Part shown: piece after piece, positions 23,705 through 34,619 of the stretch
How the letters are laid out: each line of letters starts with the position of its first letter
Numbering within the stretch: position 1 is the stretch's first letter
NCBI GenBank assembly: GCA_002197995.1
Contig: NGZR01000005.1
Span: forward strand, 1,922,001 to 1,986,000
Origin: Gaeumannomyces sp. JS-464
Lineage: Eukaryota; Ascomycota; Sordariomycetes; Magnaporthales; Magnaporthaceae
Direction of reading: 5' to 3'
Length of the DNA: 64,000 bases
Translations under genes and position numbers: made by a program
Notes under the pieces: model-generated
The model's database searches: none
What the model was told of the DNA's origin: nothing
Seen by the model: only the letters and a program-made list of their open reading frames with translations

Positions 23705-25640
23705 CCTGTTTCCTGCAAAAGATGATACCCATCGTACTAACGTTGGATCCCAGCCTTGGTTTAGAAGCCTTTGAAGGAGCCTCCGGCGAAGTACGGCGTC
23801 GAAAGCCCCTGTACATCCATGGTAAGGGCGGCCGTTTTATGCTTTTGGAAGGCCCGTTCCACCTCGTGGGCCACGCATGCCGTTAAATCGATGGCGGCCT
23901 TTTTCGGGGTAGCCCGGCGTGTTGCGGGGCTATAAGCCCGTGTTGTAATGCGAGGGATGCCATCCGCGAAGCCACCAGCCGCTCCAGCCCTTTCCCTAAG
24001 CACGGGAGTAAAGCTATCGGGCGGTAGGATTTTGGGTCCGTTAAATCCGTTTTATTCGGCTTTTTCAGCATAACCACTTCCGCTGTGCGGAAAGGGGCTG
24101 GGTGGTGCCCGGCCCTAAGGCAAGCCTCGAAAAGGGCCCTAACGTATTCCCCTATTGCCGGCCACGCCGCTGTAAGTAGCTTAACCGTTAGGGAATCGAC
24201 GCCCGGGGCCGTGTTTGCCGTGCCAACGGTGCACTTCCGGCATTCCTTTAAAGGGACGTGGGGGTCCCACGGGAGTTGTGCGGTCCTTGGGTAGCCCTTT
24301 GCTGTAACGGGTCCTCCTGTAAGTCGTCCTCCGCCGTAAACCTACGGAGGATCTTGCGGCCTAATGCTTCCGCTTTATCCCCTGGGGCTATTATAACCTC
24401 CCCGTTAATATTTAACGGGGGAAGCCGTATAGCGGGTGTAAGTTTATGCCACTTTACAGCACGGTATAGCGCTTTCGGGGAATCCATTTCCTCCAGCACG
24501 CTGGCCCAATGCTGTCTTTTAGCCGTCCGAACCGTTGCTTTTAAAGCACGGGCTTCGGCCGTAAAAGGCCCGCCGTTTCCCATAGCTTTTGCAAGGTCCC
24601 GTTGGGCGTTGGCGCACTTTTCGTTCCACCAGGGTTGGCCTTTTCTTTTGGCTTTAGGCCCCCGGCCGAAAGCCATTAACGCATCTTTTAATAAGTTTGT
24701 TAATGCTTCGGCCGCTTTATCCAGGTGTTCCGCAGTGCCTGGGTTTGTAAGTGGTGGCAAGTTGCCGGCCCCCGTTGCTACCGCGTTTGCGAAAAACGGT
24801 AGTTTATCGTCTGGTAGCGTAATACGCCGGCAGTCCGGAACGAAGTTATTGCGGTTAGGAATTTCGATCCGTATCGAGCGGTGGTCCGAATCGGTTGCTA
24901 GCGAAGGGTCGATTTCCGCTGTTGCTAAAGGGGCGTTGGAAAAGGTAAATCCAAAACGCCCCCGTCGTTGTGCGTAGGTTGGCCTGGGTCGGTAAGTAGG
25001 AGGAGGTTATAGGTATTAGCCCATTGGGCTATATCCTGGCCCCTATTCCTATTACCCTTAACCGGATCCCACGCCGGGGACCCTGCGTTAAAGTCTCCAG
25101 CTATAATGCATTTTGCCGTTGGGCGCCAACGTAGTAAAAGGTCCAACGAGGGTTCCGAAGGGTCCCCTGGAGGCCTATATACGTTAACGAAGGTGCACCT
25201 GGCGACGGTAAGCCAAAGGATGTCCCGGGTGTTGCCTGCCGGCCGGTCCGCTACGGGCCGAAGCCCCGGGTCCTTCCGTACGTAAGTTATTACCCGAGGC
25301 CTGGTTTGGTGGTCGTGCCAGCTATTTACCGGAGTAAATAGCTCGTACGACGGGTGGGTGCAAAGCATAAGCTTCCCTTTCCACGCGCTAGGGGCTCCTG
25401 CATTAGCACCACGTCGATATTTTGGCTCCAAATAGTTGGAGTAAAGTAGCCCCCGCCTCCCAGCTACGTCGAACGTTCGCTTGGGCGGCGGTTAAAGCAC
25501 GGCGTTCGGGGCGAAGCCCCGGGCGCCGGGCCCTATTGCCATGCGTTTGTTGTATCCGGTTGGCTGCTGGCATACGTAAAAGCGGCGTTGGTGTATTGGG
25601 GGCTTTGGCCCTAAGGTTGTTGGCCGGCGGTACCGTCGGT
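23705..25640 (-). pseudogene. LINE ORF2, endonuclease and RT N-terminal half (frameshifted)
   Basis: The upstream part of ORF2 is spread over several frames. 24,925-25,431 encodes an AP-like endonuclease: NIDVVLMQEP in one frame near 25,400, then FVNVYRPPGD, IIAGDFNAGSPAWDP and TDPGQPTHNDGG. 24,248-24,760 encodes the linker (GQPWWNEKCANA, a usual Tad-type motif), and 23,761-24,077 the start of reverse transcriptase (PKSYRPIALLPCLGK). At least four frameshifts separate these blocks. Confidence 0.8.
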
Positions 25641-27468
25641 TTCCTCCAGGGGGTTTCCGGTTATTTCGATAGCCCCTTCGGGCTCGGGGAGGTCCAGTTC
25701 CATATCCGCCAGTACTTCGTATTGGTTGTTAAAACTAACCCTAAGCCTTTTGGCAGGGTGCCTTCCCTTGCCGGCCGTACGGGCCGCGCCCTCGGGGGCC
25801 AGCGGATTGCCGGGCTTACCTCGGCAGCGTCGGCGGTGGCAGCAGCGGCAGGAACGGCGGCGGCGGCGGGGGTAACGGAAGCAGCGGCGTTACCGGTACC
25901 GGCCGCGGGATTGGCATTAGCGGTAACGGTTACAACGGAATTGTCCGTAGTAACCGCGGTTGCAGGAAGGGCGTTGGCGGTGGCGGCCGCGGCGGCCGCG
26001 GCGGTGGCGGCGGCAGCGGCGGCTTCCACCTCTTTTACCGCCGCCCGGTAGGCTTGTGCCCCTAATTTCCTAACCGCGCCTTTTTCCCCACGGGTTAAAT
26101 GCTTTAGCACTCCGTTTACCCGTACAGGCTTTATAGGGCAGTTCGGGTGGTCGGCTGGGTACGGGCCCGAACAGTTTGCGCATTGCGGAAGGGCCGTGCA
26201 CGGCGATGCGTGCCGGCCGTCGTTCACTTTCCCGCACCGGAGGCACCTATCGGCCCGGGCACAGTTGCGAGCCACGTGAAAGCCGTGGCAGCCGGGGGTA
26301 TGTTGCGTAACCGGCGGGTGTCGTTGTACGCGGCGTGAAAAAGACGTAATCCCCCAAAGCCTAAACCCGGTTACGCGCGTGTAAAAGGATATAATCCATG
26401 ATATACGCCTTGGTAATTAGCGCCGGCCCCGGAGGGCTTAACGCTTACTGGCTTTAGCCCTGTTTGGGCTTCGACTTCCTCCCGGACCAGCTTTCCGATA
26501 CCGGGACGCTTTGTCCGAGGCCGTTCGTTAAGGACGTGGGGCATCCGGAAATCACGTAGTTAAACCAGATTTCGGGCTTTTCGATCCTTTCGGCGTTATA
26601 TAAACGGCCTAATTCGGATCGATGCTGCAAAAGCCGGCTTTGGATATCCGCCGTTTTTGCTTTTAGCACGAACCCAGTAGGGGTTCGATAAGCTTCCGGG
26701 ACGTCGGCTGTCGTAAACGGCAGGTCCCTGCTATCGGCAAGGGCTTTGCGAATACTAAAGCCCGTTTGTTGGTTGGCCCAAGCCTGTTTTTCCTCCGGGA
26801 TTTTAACAAAAACCCGGAAATCGGCTTTGGGCCGGGCGGGAGGGCGGGGCTCCGGGGTGCACGGTTTTTAAAGCCTGTGCGGGTTGCTGGGGCTGCTGGA
26901 GCCCTGTTCGGGCCGCCGCCGCGTAAGTGGTCGGGGGCGGGCGTTGCGGGTTAGGCGCGTAAGGTTCCGGGGCCCCGTAGGGGTTTCTTTCCCTTTGGGC
27001 CGGCGTTGGCAGGCCGAAAAGGGCTTGTTTGGCGTATTCGATAAAACAATCCTTCCAGCCGTTGGCTTCGGGGATTGCCTCCAGTGGGAGGGAAGCGATG
27101 CCGGCGTCGATAGAGCGGGCGAGGGTTGTGCAAATTAAAGCCGTTTGCTGTTGCTTGCGGCTGTAACTCGCAACAATTTCCTCCGCGGCCGCCGCAGCCG
27201 ACCCGAGGGGTGGGCGCGTAGGCCGGGGGTGGGAAGGGAGGGGAAAAGAAAGGAAAGGGGCACCTGTGCCGGTGCTGCCGTCGTGGGTGCCTTCCTGGCC
27301 CTGAACGGGCCCTGTTGGGTGTTGCGAATTCCGCAACGGGGACGGCGTGGTCGGGTGCGCTGACGCGGGGGGGCCCGGGTGGCAGCGACGCGTTCCTCCG
27401 GGCCGTTGGGCCGACGAGGAGGGCGCGCGCCACCCTATTGGCCGAAGGGGGGCTGTTGGCAACGGCAT
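25641..27468 (-). pseudogene. LINE ORF1, gag-like with zinc knuckles
   Basis: The first block (27,468-26,803) is Pro/Ala-rich and includes a conserved segment SLPLEAIPEANGWKDCFIEY. 26,669-26,454 continues in another frame (ELGRLYNAERIEKPEIW). 26,275-25,661 carries a double knuckle, CLRCG...H...C and CANCSGPYPADHPNCP, followed by a long alanine run encoded by GCN triplets (25,830-26,040). The protein would bind RNA/cDNA. Frameshifts separate the blocks. Confidence 0.75.
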
Positions 27469-27610
27469 GTTGCCGTCGCCAGCGCCGTTGGCGGGCGTGG
27501 TTATTGGTGTTGGGTCGCTAATTGGCGGGTGTTAAGGATTTGTATGCAATTTGGCAGTGTGCACTAACAGCGCAATGCCAAGAATTGGTGAATTCGAGAA
27601 GGTGTAAGGA

Positions 27611-28378
27611 GGGGGGTGTGATCCGGTCGCAAGTGTTGTTTTAGGGACATATTCCCATCGCATAACTTGCATAAGCCTTTCGCTAAGTTTCCCTGGAGGG
27701 CCGGGAATTGGGATCCATAATTTTCCAAATGCTTGCGGAAAACTCGTGCGATTCGCTAATCGAGGAAATCGAAGTGCGTTGCTTCCTAGCCTTCGTAGTC
27801 CTCGAGTACGTCGCTTAAAAGGTTGTTGCCATGCGTGTTTCCGTATGAGAGCAGTGTTTTAAACATCCATGCGTTCCGGCGAGCAATGGAAACTTCGTTA
27901 GGTGATCCTCCGAGGCTGTAAAAGGGGCTTATTAAAAGGGGGATGTTAATGTTTTGTGCCAAAAACTTGGGAGTTCGTATGATAAAAGCGTGCTTTTTGT
28001 AATTATACGTTGCTTATCGCTAAGCTCCTCCGCCTATTGTTCCGAAGTATCGGACATGTTGTCGGTGGGGTTAACGAGCAATATCGTTTGGGTAATCGAT
28101 CCAAAAGTCCAATCGCTTGCTTTAGGAAGGTGCTTAAAGGGATTACGTAACGCCCTTTTCAAAGTTGTTTAAATTTTACAAACAAAGGTCCAGTCGCCTG
28201 CTTTAGGAAGGTGCCTTTATTATTCGATTAACTCGTGTGTAACGCGCTACCAAGCAGTGGAATATAATTCCTTTGCTTTTAGGCTTTTCCGTTTAACCCA
28301 ATCGCTTTAAAAGAGGTATCGAACGGTTAAACCCTTTACTTTGCTTATTTGTGTTGCCTTTCGAGCAACACTAATTAG
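27611..28378 (-). mobile_element. Copia leader and gag N-terminus
   Basis: Strongly similar to 2,075-2,862. A possible gag ATG is at 28,057 (minus). The reading frame gives SPNEVSIARRNAWMFKTLL and HGNNLLSDVLEDYE after one frame change. It is less RIPped than the left copy, so it is the better reference for this family. The LINE interrupts it at about 27,610. Confidence 0.7.
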
Positions 28379-28602
28379 TGTTAATAGGAGTGGTACTTTT
28401 GTAGGCACGGAGATCTCCTAAAAGGAAAGAACAAAAATTTATAAATTTGGAACTGGTGTTTGTAGTAATGCATGTTTGTGTAGGAATTTAGTTATAAGAA
28501 GGGGATCGCAAAATCCCCTTTTGTAGGCTCGTGGGAGCGCACGGCCCGTGGGCCTGCAGCTTACAAGCGTGGCGATGCACGCACTGCTAACGTAATCCGA
28601 TA
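28379..28602 (-). repeat. Copia LTR, copy 4 (224 bp, TGTCGG subfamily)
   Basis: Same subfamily as 20,074-20,296; on the minus strand its first bases are TATCGGATTACG (TG changed to TA). Position next to the gag leader makes it a 5' LTR. The flanks of the two LTRs (AAAAA and GTATC) do not form a target duplication, so they are not simply the two ends of one insertion, or the ends were rearranged. Confidence 0.75.
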
Positions 28603-29993
28603 GTATCGTTATATTTACGGATTACGATGCCACTTTTGGCATCGTTAATAGGACTTGTTTTAACATTATTTTTACAAACCGAGCTAATAAACGCTTAATT
28701 AACGCTTTTATTTACTTTAACGCTTACTTTTTAAACGTTTACCACGTGTTAGGACGTTTTAACCTTATGCCCGACGCATTGTCCCGTTTCTTCGTAATTA
28801 CTAGAAACTTTAAAACCCGCGCTAAGCCCGACGAGCTTATGCTGGATTTTTTTTAAGATAAAAACGTGCTAAAAGCTTTAAAGCCCGGGCACCCTTTTCG
28901 CGTTATTAATAGCTTGTTATATAATAAAAACAACGACGAAATCGAACGCTTAGTTATCCTTTCCCTTTGGTAAAAACCTTTTTAAAAAAAGCTTATAATT
29001 ATAAACACCATTTCGGCCGTTAAAAAATGATAAATGCATTTGCAAAAGTGCATTTCCGGTTTAAAAAGCGTTAAATCGATTAATATATTAAGCATTGTTA
29101 CGTTGCGGTATAAACCAAATTGATAATTAAAAGCTTATCGGGACGTTTTAACCTATTTAAGCCTTTACGAAACTAATAAGCGTGCTAGTTATAAACTTTA
29201 TTACGGCTTTACTTACGGTACCGTTAATTAACACCTTTTAACAGTTAAATACTTATAATGCCTATAACGCACTTTTAACGGTTACAAATAAAACTTTTAA
29301 ACGAACCATCCTAATTTTTAACTACGACATTTACGGCGTTAAATATTAAGCATCCCTTTTTATTACGGCATTTCCTAATAGCCGATTAGCCTTACCCCGT
29401 GCTATTATTTTTAATAAGGATGCCAAATTTACTAGTACCTTTTAGCAAACCTTTTAAAAAGGTTTTAGCATTAAGTTAGCTATAATAACGGCTTACCACC
29501 CTTAAGCTAATAGCTAATCCGAAAGGAAAAACCAACTTGTGGAACTAGCTTTACGCTTTTACACTTAAAAGCATTTTAACAATTGGGTTAATATATTCCT
29601 AGCATTTTAATAGGATATTAACAACTTTATTATATCGGTTACGAACTGCTCGCCGCACGAGTTTCTTTTCGGATTTAAACTTTTAAGCTTTATTACTCGT
29701 TTTACCAATTCGAATCCTAAAAATACCCCTAATTTTTAATACGTTAAAAAGCATTTTTAACCAAAAGCTTAATACGTTTATAAACCTTGCTATTTCCGAA
29801 ATAAAAAGGATTTACGATAATAAATACCGCTATAAGGAATTCGACGTTGGAAATCAAGTTTAGCTAAAAATAAGCACGGCTTATAAACCGCGTAATGGTA
29901 TAACAAATAATAAAACGGCCTTTTTTCGTTAAAAGCTTTACATTATTAAAAGAAAGTTTCCCCGTTAGCTTAAAATTAAATTTACCTCGCAAT
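28603..29993 (+). pseudogene. Gypsy RNase H end and integrase remnant (second family)
   Basis: Plus-strand reading gives HVLGRFNLMPDALSRF (the stretch that ends RNase H in gypsy elements) near 28,740-28,790, a zinc-binding segment, then the integrase core ending with TAYHPQAN-QSERKN near 29,490-29,530. It continues, after the nested gypsy, at 37,334. Stops at Gln codons mark RIP. Confidence 0.75.
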
Positions 29994-30444
29994 TGTTATA
30001 AACAAGCTTTTACTTTTAAGGTAGGACACTTAAAGGAAGTGCTAAAACAGTACGCTTAGTTAAAAGGGGTTTTAAAAAAACTGGATAACTTAGTAACAAT
30101 AGTTTAATTGCTTACCCAAGGGGGTGCTTTGAAGCTAATTTAGGTTAACTAATGCCGAAGCCTTAATCCAAACTATTTAAAATGGTAAAAAACCTTTTTA
30201 CTTATACTCGTAATCTTTATATGGCAATCGTCCCTAATTTGTAATTTTTGGCAAATTACAAATCACTTTTCCCTACGATTTGTAATTTTTGGCAAATTAC
30301 AAATCACTTCCAGCTTAGGTAACCTGGTTACGTAATAGGGGAAGGAGGGCTCCGGGCGTGGTTATGCCCCGCTCGGGGTTCGCAATGCTTTAAGCCACCA
30401 TCCCTCCCTTTCCCCGCTTCCTGCCCTTATGTTTAGTCGTAACA
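29994..30444 (-). repeat. 3' LTR of the complete gypsy (451 bp)
   Basis: On the minus strand it starts TGTTACGACTAAACATAAGG and ends TTATAACA. Two copies of a hairpin module (ATTTGTAATTT...AAATTACAAAT) lie at about 30,235-30,305. A purine-rich strand, AGGAGGGGAAACCTAA, immediately before it is the polypurine tract. Differences from the other LTR are almost all transitions. Confidence 0.9.
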
Positions 30445-30658
30445 TTAGGTTTCCCCTCCTAGGCTAAATCCCTTTAGCTATAATTGCTGCTTTTCCCTTT
30501 TGTTAATGGTAAATACTTTTTTTCCTTACCTTTTTTCCATCCTTTTTTTTAGTTAACAAATGTTTAGTCGGGTGCAAAAAAAGAAATTCTCCGTGGTTAA
30601 TACTTCGACCTTTCGTCGTAAGGACTTTTTAGCTTTTATCTTTACATTTGCTATCCTA

Positions 30659-31080
30659 ATGCCTTTTTATTCCTATGTTTTCGAAGTTTTAAAGCAGGAG
30701 AAGTGTTTTGCTTCGCTTTAGGATTTTTTTCGTTATGTGGAATGCTTGCGTTCCAACCAAACGGGTTGCGATATTTTAAATCCTTTTTTTAAAAAGCTTC
30801 GTTATATTTCCGCTTAATGCTTTAAGCTAAATTTGGAGTTGGAGGCGGCGATAAAAAAGGTTTATACGCTTGCAAAAATAACGGCGTATATGGAACGAAA
30901 AAAGAATGCGCGCGATCCGGCGCGGTATTAACTCCGTGGAGGAACTGGAGCGTGTTAAGCGGGGGGAGGCCGAAAGGGCGGTACGCCGGCCTCCTTTTGG
31001 GCTTTTCGATTTGCTAGCTCCCGAGTTCCCTCCGCTATCCCGAACTGGGCCGATTTTGTGGTTAACCCGGACTTCGACCT
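30659..31080 (+). pseudogene. Antisense Cys-rich / coiled-coil reading frame in gypsy
   Basis: Opposite to the retroelement genes, starting at an ATG at 30,659. With a few frame changes it encodes MPFYSYVFEVLKQEKC, then ECLRSNQTGCDIL, a basic/charged stretch, and a segment like MERKKNARD...SVEELERVKRGEAERAVRR. The same layout is antisense at 48,770-49,179 in another gypsy element. The spaced cysteines suggest a metal-binding head followed by a coiled coil. I recall similar short hypothetical proteins in fungal genomes but cannot name a family. Confidence 0.55.
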
Positions 31081-31179
31081 TTTAGCTTTATTTCGAATTG
31101 GTAAATCTACTTTAGTACGGGTATTCCAAATCGAAGTTTAAATTCCGGCATAAGGGTTAACTTTTTTTTAAAGCCTTTC

Positions 31180-32200
31180 GCTAATACTTTTTCAAAGCTT
31201 CCAGCGCTTTTTAAAGTTAGCCTTTTTTTCCCAAATGCTTTTTTCAATTCCGTACTTTACCCATTTAACCAGGTAATGCTTAGTTCCGTCGATTATATTT
31301 TTGCTTAGGATCTTTTTAACTTCGTACTTTTATTCCGCGTTAACTTTACTAACTCGTTACTTTTAAAGCCCGGCGGGGCTAGTTTAAATAGGGAAACGTA
31401 AAAAACCGGGTAGGATTTTATGGTTAATAGTAATCGGAGTTCGTAGTTAACGTTCGAAATTTTTCTTAGCACTTTAAAAGGTCCCAATTTTTTATGGTTT
31501 AGTTTATCGTTTAATCGTTTTGTTTTAATATTGCGTCGAAAAAGATAAACGCTATCCCCCTCCTTAAAAGTCGGTCTTTCGATCCTTTTTTTATTTGCTT
31601 AAGTGGATATGCTTTGTTGTAATTTTTCGAGCTTTTCCTAAAGTTATTTGTGCAATTTAGTAAGCTTTTTCACTTATATTCCTGCTATAAAAGCGTGCTT
31701 TCCCGCTTTGGGTTTTTATACGCCGTAAGTGTAAACCCGTAATTTGCGTAAAACGGTATGGTTTTTATACTTTCGTGCATTAAAACTATTATATGCGAAT
31801 TGCGCTATAGGGAATAGTTATACCCAGTTATTTTATTTGTAATTAACGTAATGTTATAAGTACTATTTTATAGTTTAGTTCGTCCGTTTTATTTGTCCAT
31901 CCGTTTGCGGATAATAAATAGTTAATAAGGAGTGTTTTGCTTTTAAACTAGCCGTAAATCTTTTACAAAACTTGCTTATAAATAGCTTATTTTTATCCGT
32001 AATTAAGCGGTTCGGCGTTTCGTATTCCGCTATAACGTTCCTAATAAAAGTATATACCAACTTTTTAGCATTATTGCTTTTTTTATAAGGTAAAAATAAG
32101 GCGTACTTAATAAGCCTATTTACCATTACCAAAATGTTATCGTATTGGGCATTTATTAAAAGCTCTTTTAATTTAAAAAGTTTAACGATAAAGTTTATAG
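31180..32200 (-). pseudogene. Gypsy integrase and chromodomain remnant
   Basis: 31,875-32,132 encodes the integrase core: YALFLPYKKS, FIRNVIAEYETPNRLITDKN and IYYPQTDGQIKRTN, with the second catalytic Asp in LITD. 31,305-31,487 is the C-terminal domain, GPFKVLRKISNVNYEL and PVFYVSLFKLAPPG. A chromodomain-like segment, KHYLVKWVKYGIEKSIWE, follows at about 31,200-31,290. Chromodomains steer integration to heterochromatin in this clade. Confidence 0.85.
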
Positions 32201-32649
32201 TAACTTTTTACTATGCCCTATTAAACGCCGGCAAAGTTGCAATAGCCCGTAAAGTTTATATTTACTAGCTTTATTTTTCGCATAGTTTTTTACAATTTTT
32301 AATTGCTTTTTATACTTCGGCGCGGTCCCTATAAACCCGTAATGCTACCGAAAGCGTTTTTAAGTTTTAGTTACTCCCTAATGTTTATAGGCTAATTATC
32401 CATAAATTTGTAGGATTTTCCCAGGGGTTCATTTTTTTTATCTTTTTGTTTTAGCCAGCGTTCGTTAAACCGGAACTAAAGATTTATTAAATTTTTATGC
32501 TAAAATTACACGAGTTTATTTTAATGTGTTAACCTCGTGGTTTAATCGGCGGTTAAAGGCATCCGCCTTACCGTTTTTCGATCCTTTTCGGTACTTAATC
32601 CAAATATTATAATCCTGGAAAAATTCGCTCCACCGGACTTATCTTTTAT

Positions 32650-34000
32650 TTAGGTTTTTACTCGTGGTAAAATGTACCAAATTTTTATAATCGGTATATA
32701 CCATAACCTAATGGTTTGTTTCGCACAAATACGGGCGCCATTTTCGAAAGCTCGGATGATAATCGCGAAAAGTTTTTTATCGTGGATTTGGTAATTTAAT
32801 TTAGGTTCGTTAAATTTTTGCGAAAAAGAAAGCACACGGTATAACCTTTTTTAATCGTTTCGTTATCCGAGTTATCTTTTAATCGCATAATTCGACGCGT
32901 CGATTTCGACCTTAAATGGTTTCTTTGGGTTTAATAGTACTAATATTAGCTTTTTATACTATTGCGTCCCGCAGCATTTCGAAAGCTTTTTATTTTGTTT
33001 TTTCCCAATGAAACTGGGTGTTATTTTGGTAAAATTCGTAAATAGTACTGCCTTTTTATTGCATCCTTAAATAAACCTTTTATAAAAGTTTACGAAGCTA
33101 AAAAACCTTTCGTACTTTTTTAACGTTTTTAGGTATAGCTAAATTCTGTTAATCCACGTAATTTAGCGCGTGCATCCAAAAAGGGCCCACGCCTCGTAAA
33201 GCCGCAGGCTTACGGGCCGTGCGCTCCCACGAGCTTATAAAAGGGATTTTGTAATCCCTTTCCTGTAATTAGATTCCTACACAAACATGCATCACTACAA
33301 ACACCAGTTCCAGATTTATAAATCTTTGTTCTTTCCTTTTAGGAGATCTCCGTGCCTATAGGAGTACCACTCCTACCAACAAATTCCTTACTTTTTCGAC
33401 TTTTTTAGGGTTTATCGCAAACTTATCCTAATGTAATTACGAACTTTAAAAATATAACTTTTTAAATGTACTATACGCATTTTTTTGGCTTAACTAAAAG
33501 CTTTGCGTTAAACAACCTTTTGGAGCATTTTATAAACGTATTCCTTATGCTTTTCTATTATTTTTAAAAAAAATTAGGATATTATTTAAATACGCAAGTA
33601 CGAAAACCCCAAAGTGTTCGCGCAATACGTGGTCGATTATTTTTTAAAATATAGCTGCGCATTAGTAAAACCGAAGGTTATTACCAAAAACTCGTAATAC
33701 CCGAGTTTTATTTTAAAAGCCGTTAACCACTTTTAGCCTTTTTTAATCCGTAATAAGCCGTAAGCTTTGCGTAAATCTAAAGCCGTAAAATATTAGGCTT
33801 TCCGAGCATATCTTTTAGCTCGTTAATAAAAGGCAAAGGATACGATCTTTTACAATAACCTTGTTTAATAAGCAGTAATTAACACATATTTAATCCGTCC
33901 CATTTTTTTGGGCTTTTAAAGGATCCCGTATCCTATTAGCGAATTAAAAGGACGGATAAGTCCTTTCCGTAAATCCTTTTCCAGCTATTTTTTTAACACC
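32650..34000 (-). pseudogene. Gypsy reverse transcriptase and RNase H remnant
   Basis: RNase H (32,650-32,835) keeps FSQKFNEPKLNYQIHDKKL. The RT catalytic box near 33,590 reads AYLNNIL instead of AYLDDIL, both Asp lost by RIP-type changes. The solo Copia LTR (33,147-33,381) sits in the thumb/connection part, between segments that read VEKVR and LAIPKNVK. Confidence 0.8.
33147..33381 (+). repeat. Solo Copia LTR with 5-bp target duplication
   Basis: A 235-bp copy of the Copia LTR in opposite orientation to copies 1-4 (plus strand TGTTAATCC...CTACCAACA). AATTC occurs directly before (33,142-33,146) and after (33,382-33,386), a perfect target duplication, so a full element inserted here and was reduced to one LTR by recombination. 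It is one of the better-preserved copies. Confidence 0.93.
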
Positions 34001-34619
34001 TCCTATTATTAAAAGCTAAACTAATACAGCTTTTGGTATTTAAGTTATGCTTTTGGTTTAAGTTTAATTTTAAGGTTAAACGGCTTATGTTTCGGGAATT
34101 TAGTTATTAGGGTTTTTTAAATAACCTCCAATACCCGTGGTACTCCTTTGGGACGTTTCTTATTTGGGCGACGAGCTTCGCTCGTTCGTTTTAATCAATA
34201 TCGTTACTAAATAGTTACGAATCCATTACTGTTAACTTCCTAAGCTAATTGCCTTATTTTACCACCGTTGTGGCTGCTTTTGGTAATATCGTTTACGTAT
34301 TATCCGGGGCTCGTAACTTTTAAACTTCCTCGGTTACTAATAGCTCCTCTTATTAAACTTAGCCGGTGGTTTAATTTATTCGTAAATTATGCTTTTTAAG
34401 CTAAGGGATTTTTAAAATCACATTTACCCCTTTTATGTTTATAACGTCCAGGGTTACTTAAAAACTTTTCCGTTAATATCGAAATTTAAAATAATTGGTT
34501 TTTTTATCGATGGAATTATTATTAAACGTAATTGGTTTCCTTTTTATAGTTTTTAAGCTATACGGCTTTTGTTTCCTTTATATTGGAATGCCGTACCCTT
34601 TCGCTGCTTTTAGCGAAAG

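Larger units (their letters stand above)
20944..27610 (-). mobile_element. GC-rich Tad-like LINE, nearly full length
   Basis: A non-LTR retrotransposon on the minus strand: 5' end near 27,610, ORF1 (gag-like with zinc knuckles), ORF2 (endonuclease, reverse transcriptase, RNase H), 3' UTR and a GTGA/CTCA microsatellite tail. It is GC-rich and nearly free of RIP while everything around it is AT-rich, so it is a recent arrival or escaped RIP. Both ORFs have frameshifts. Copia gag sequence lies on both sides, suggesting insertion into that element. Confidence 0.85.
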
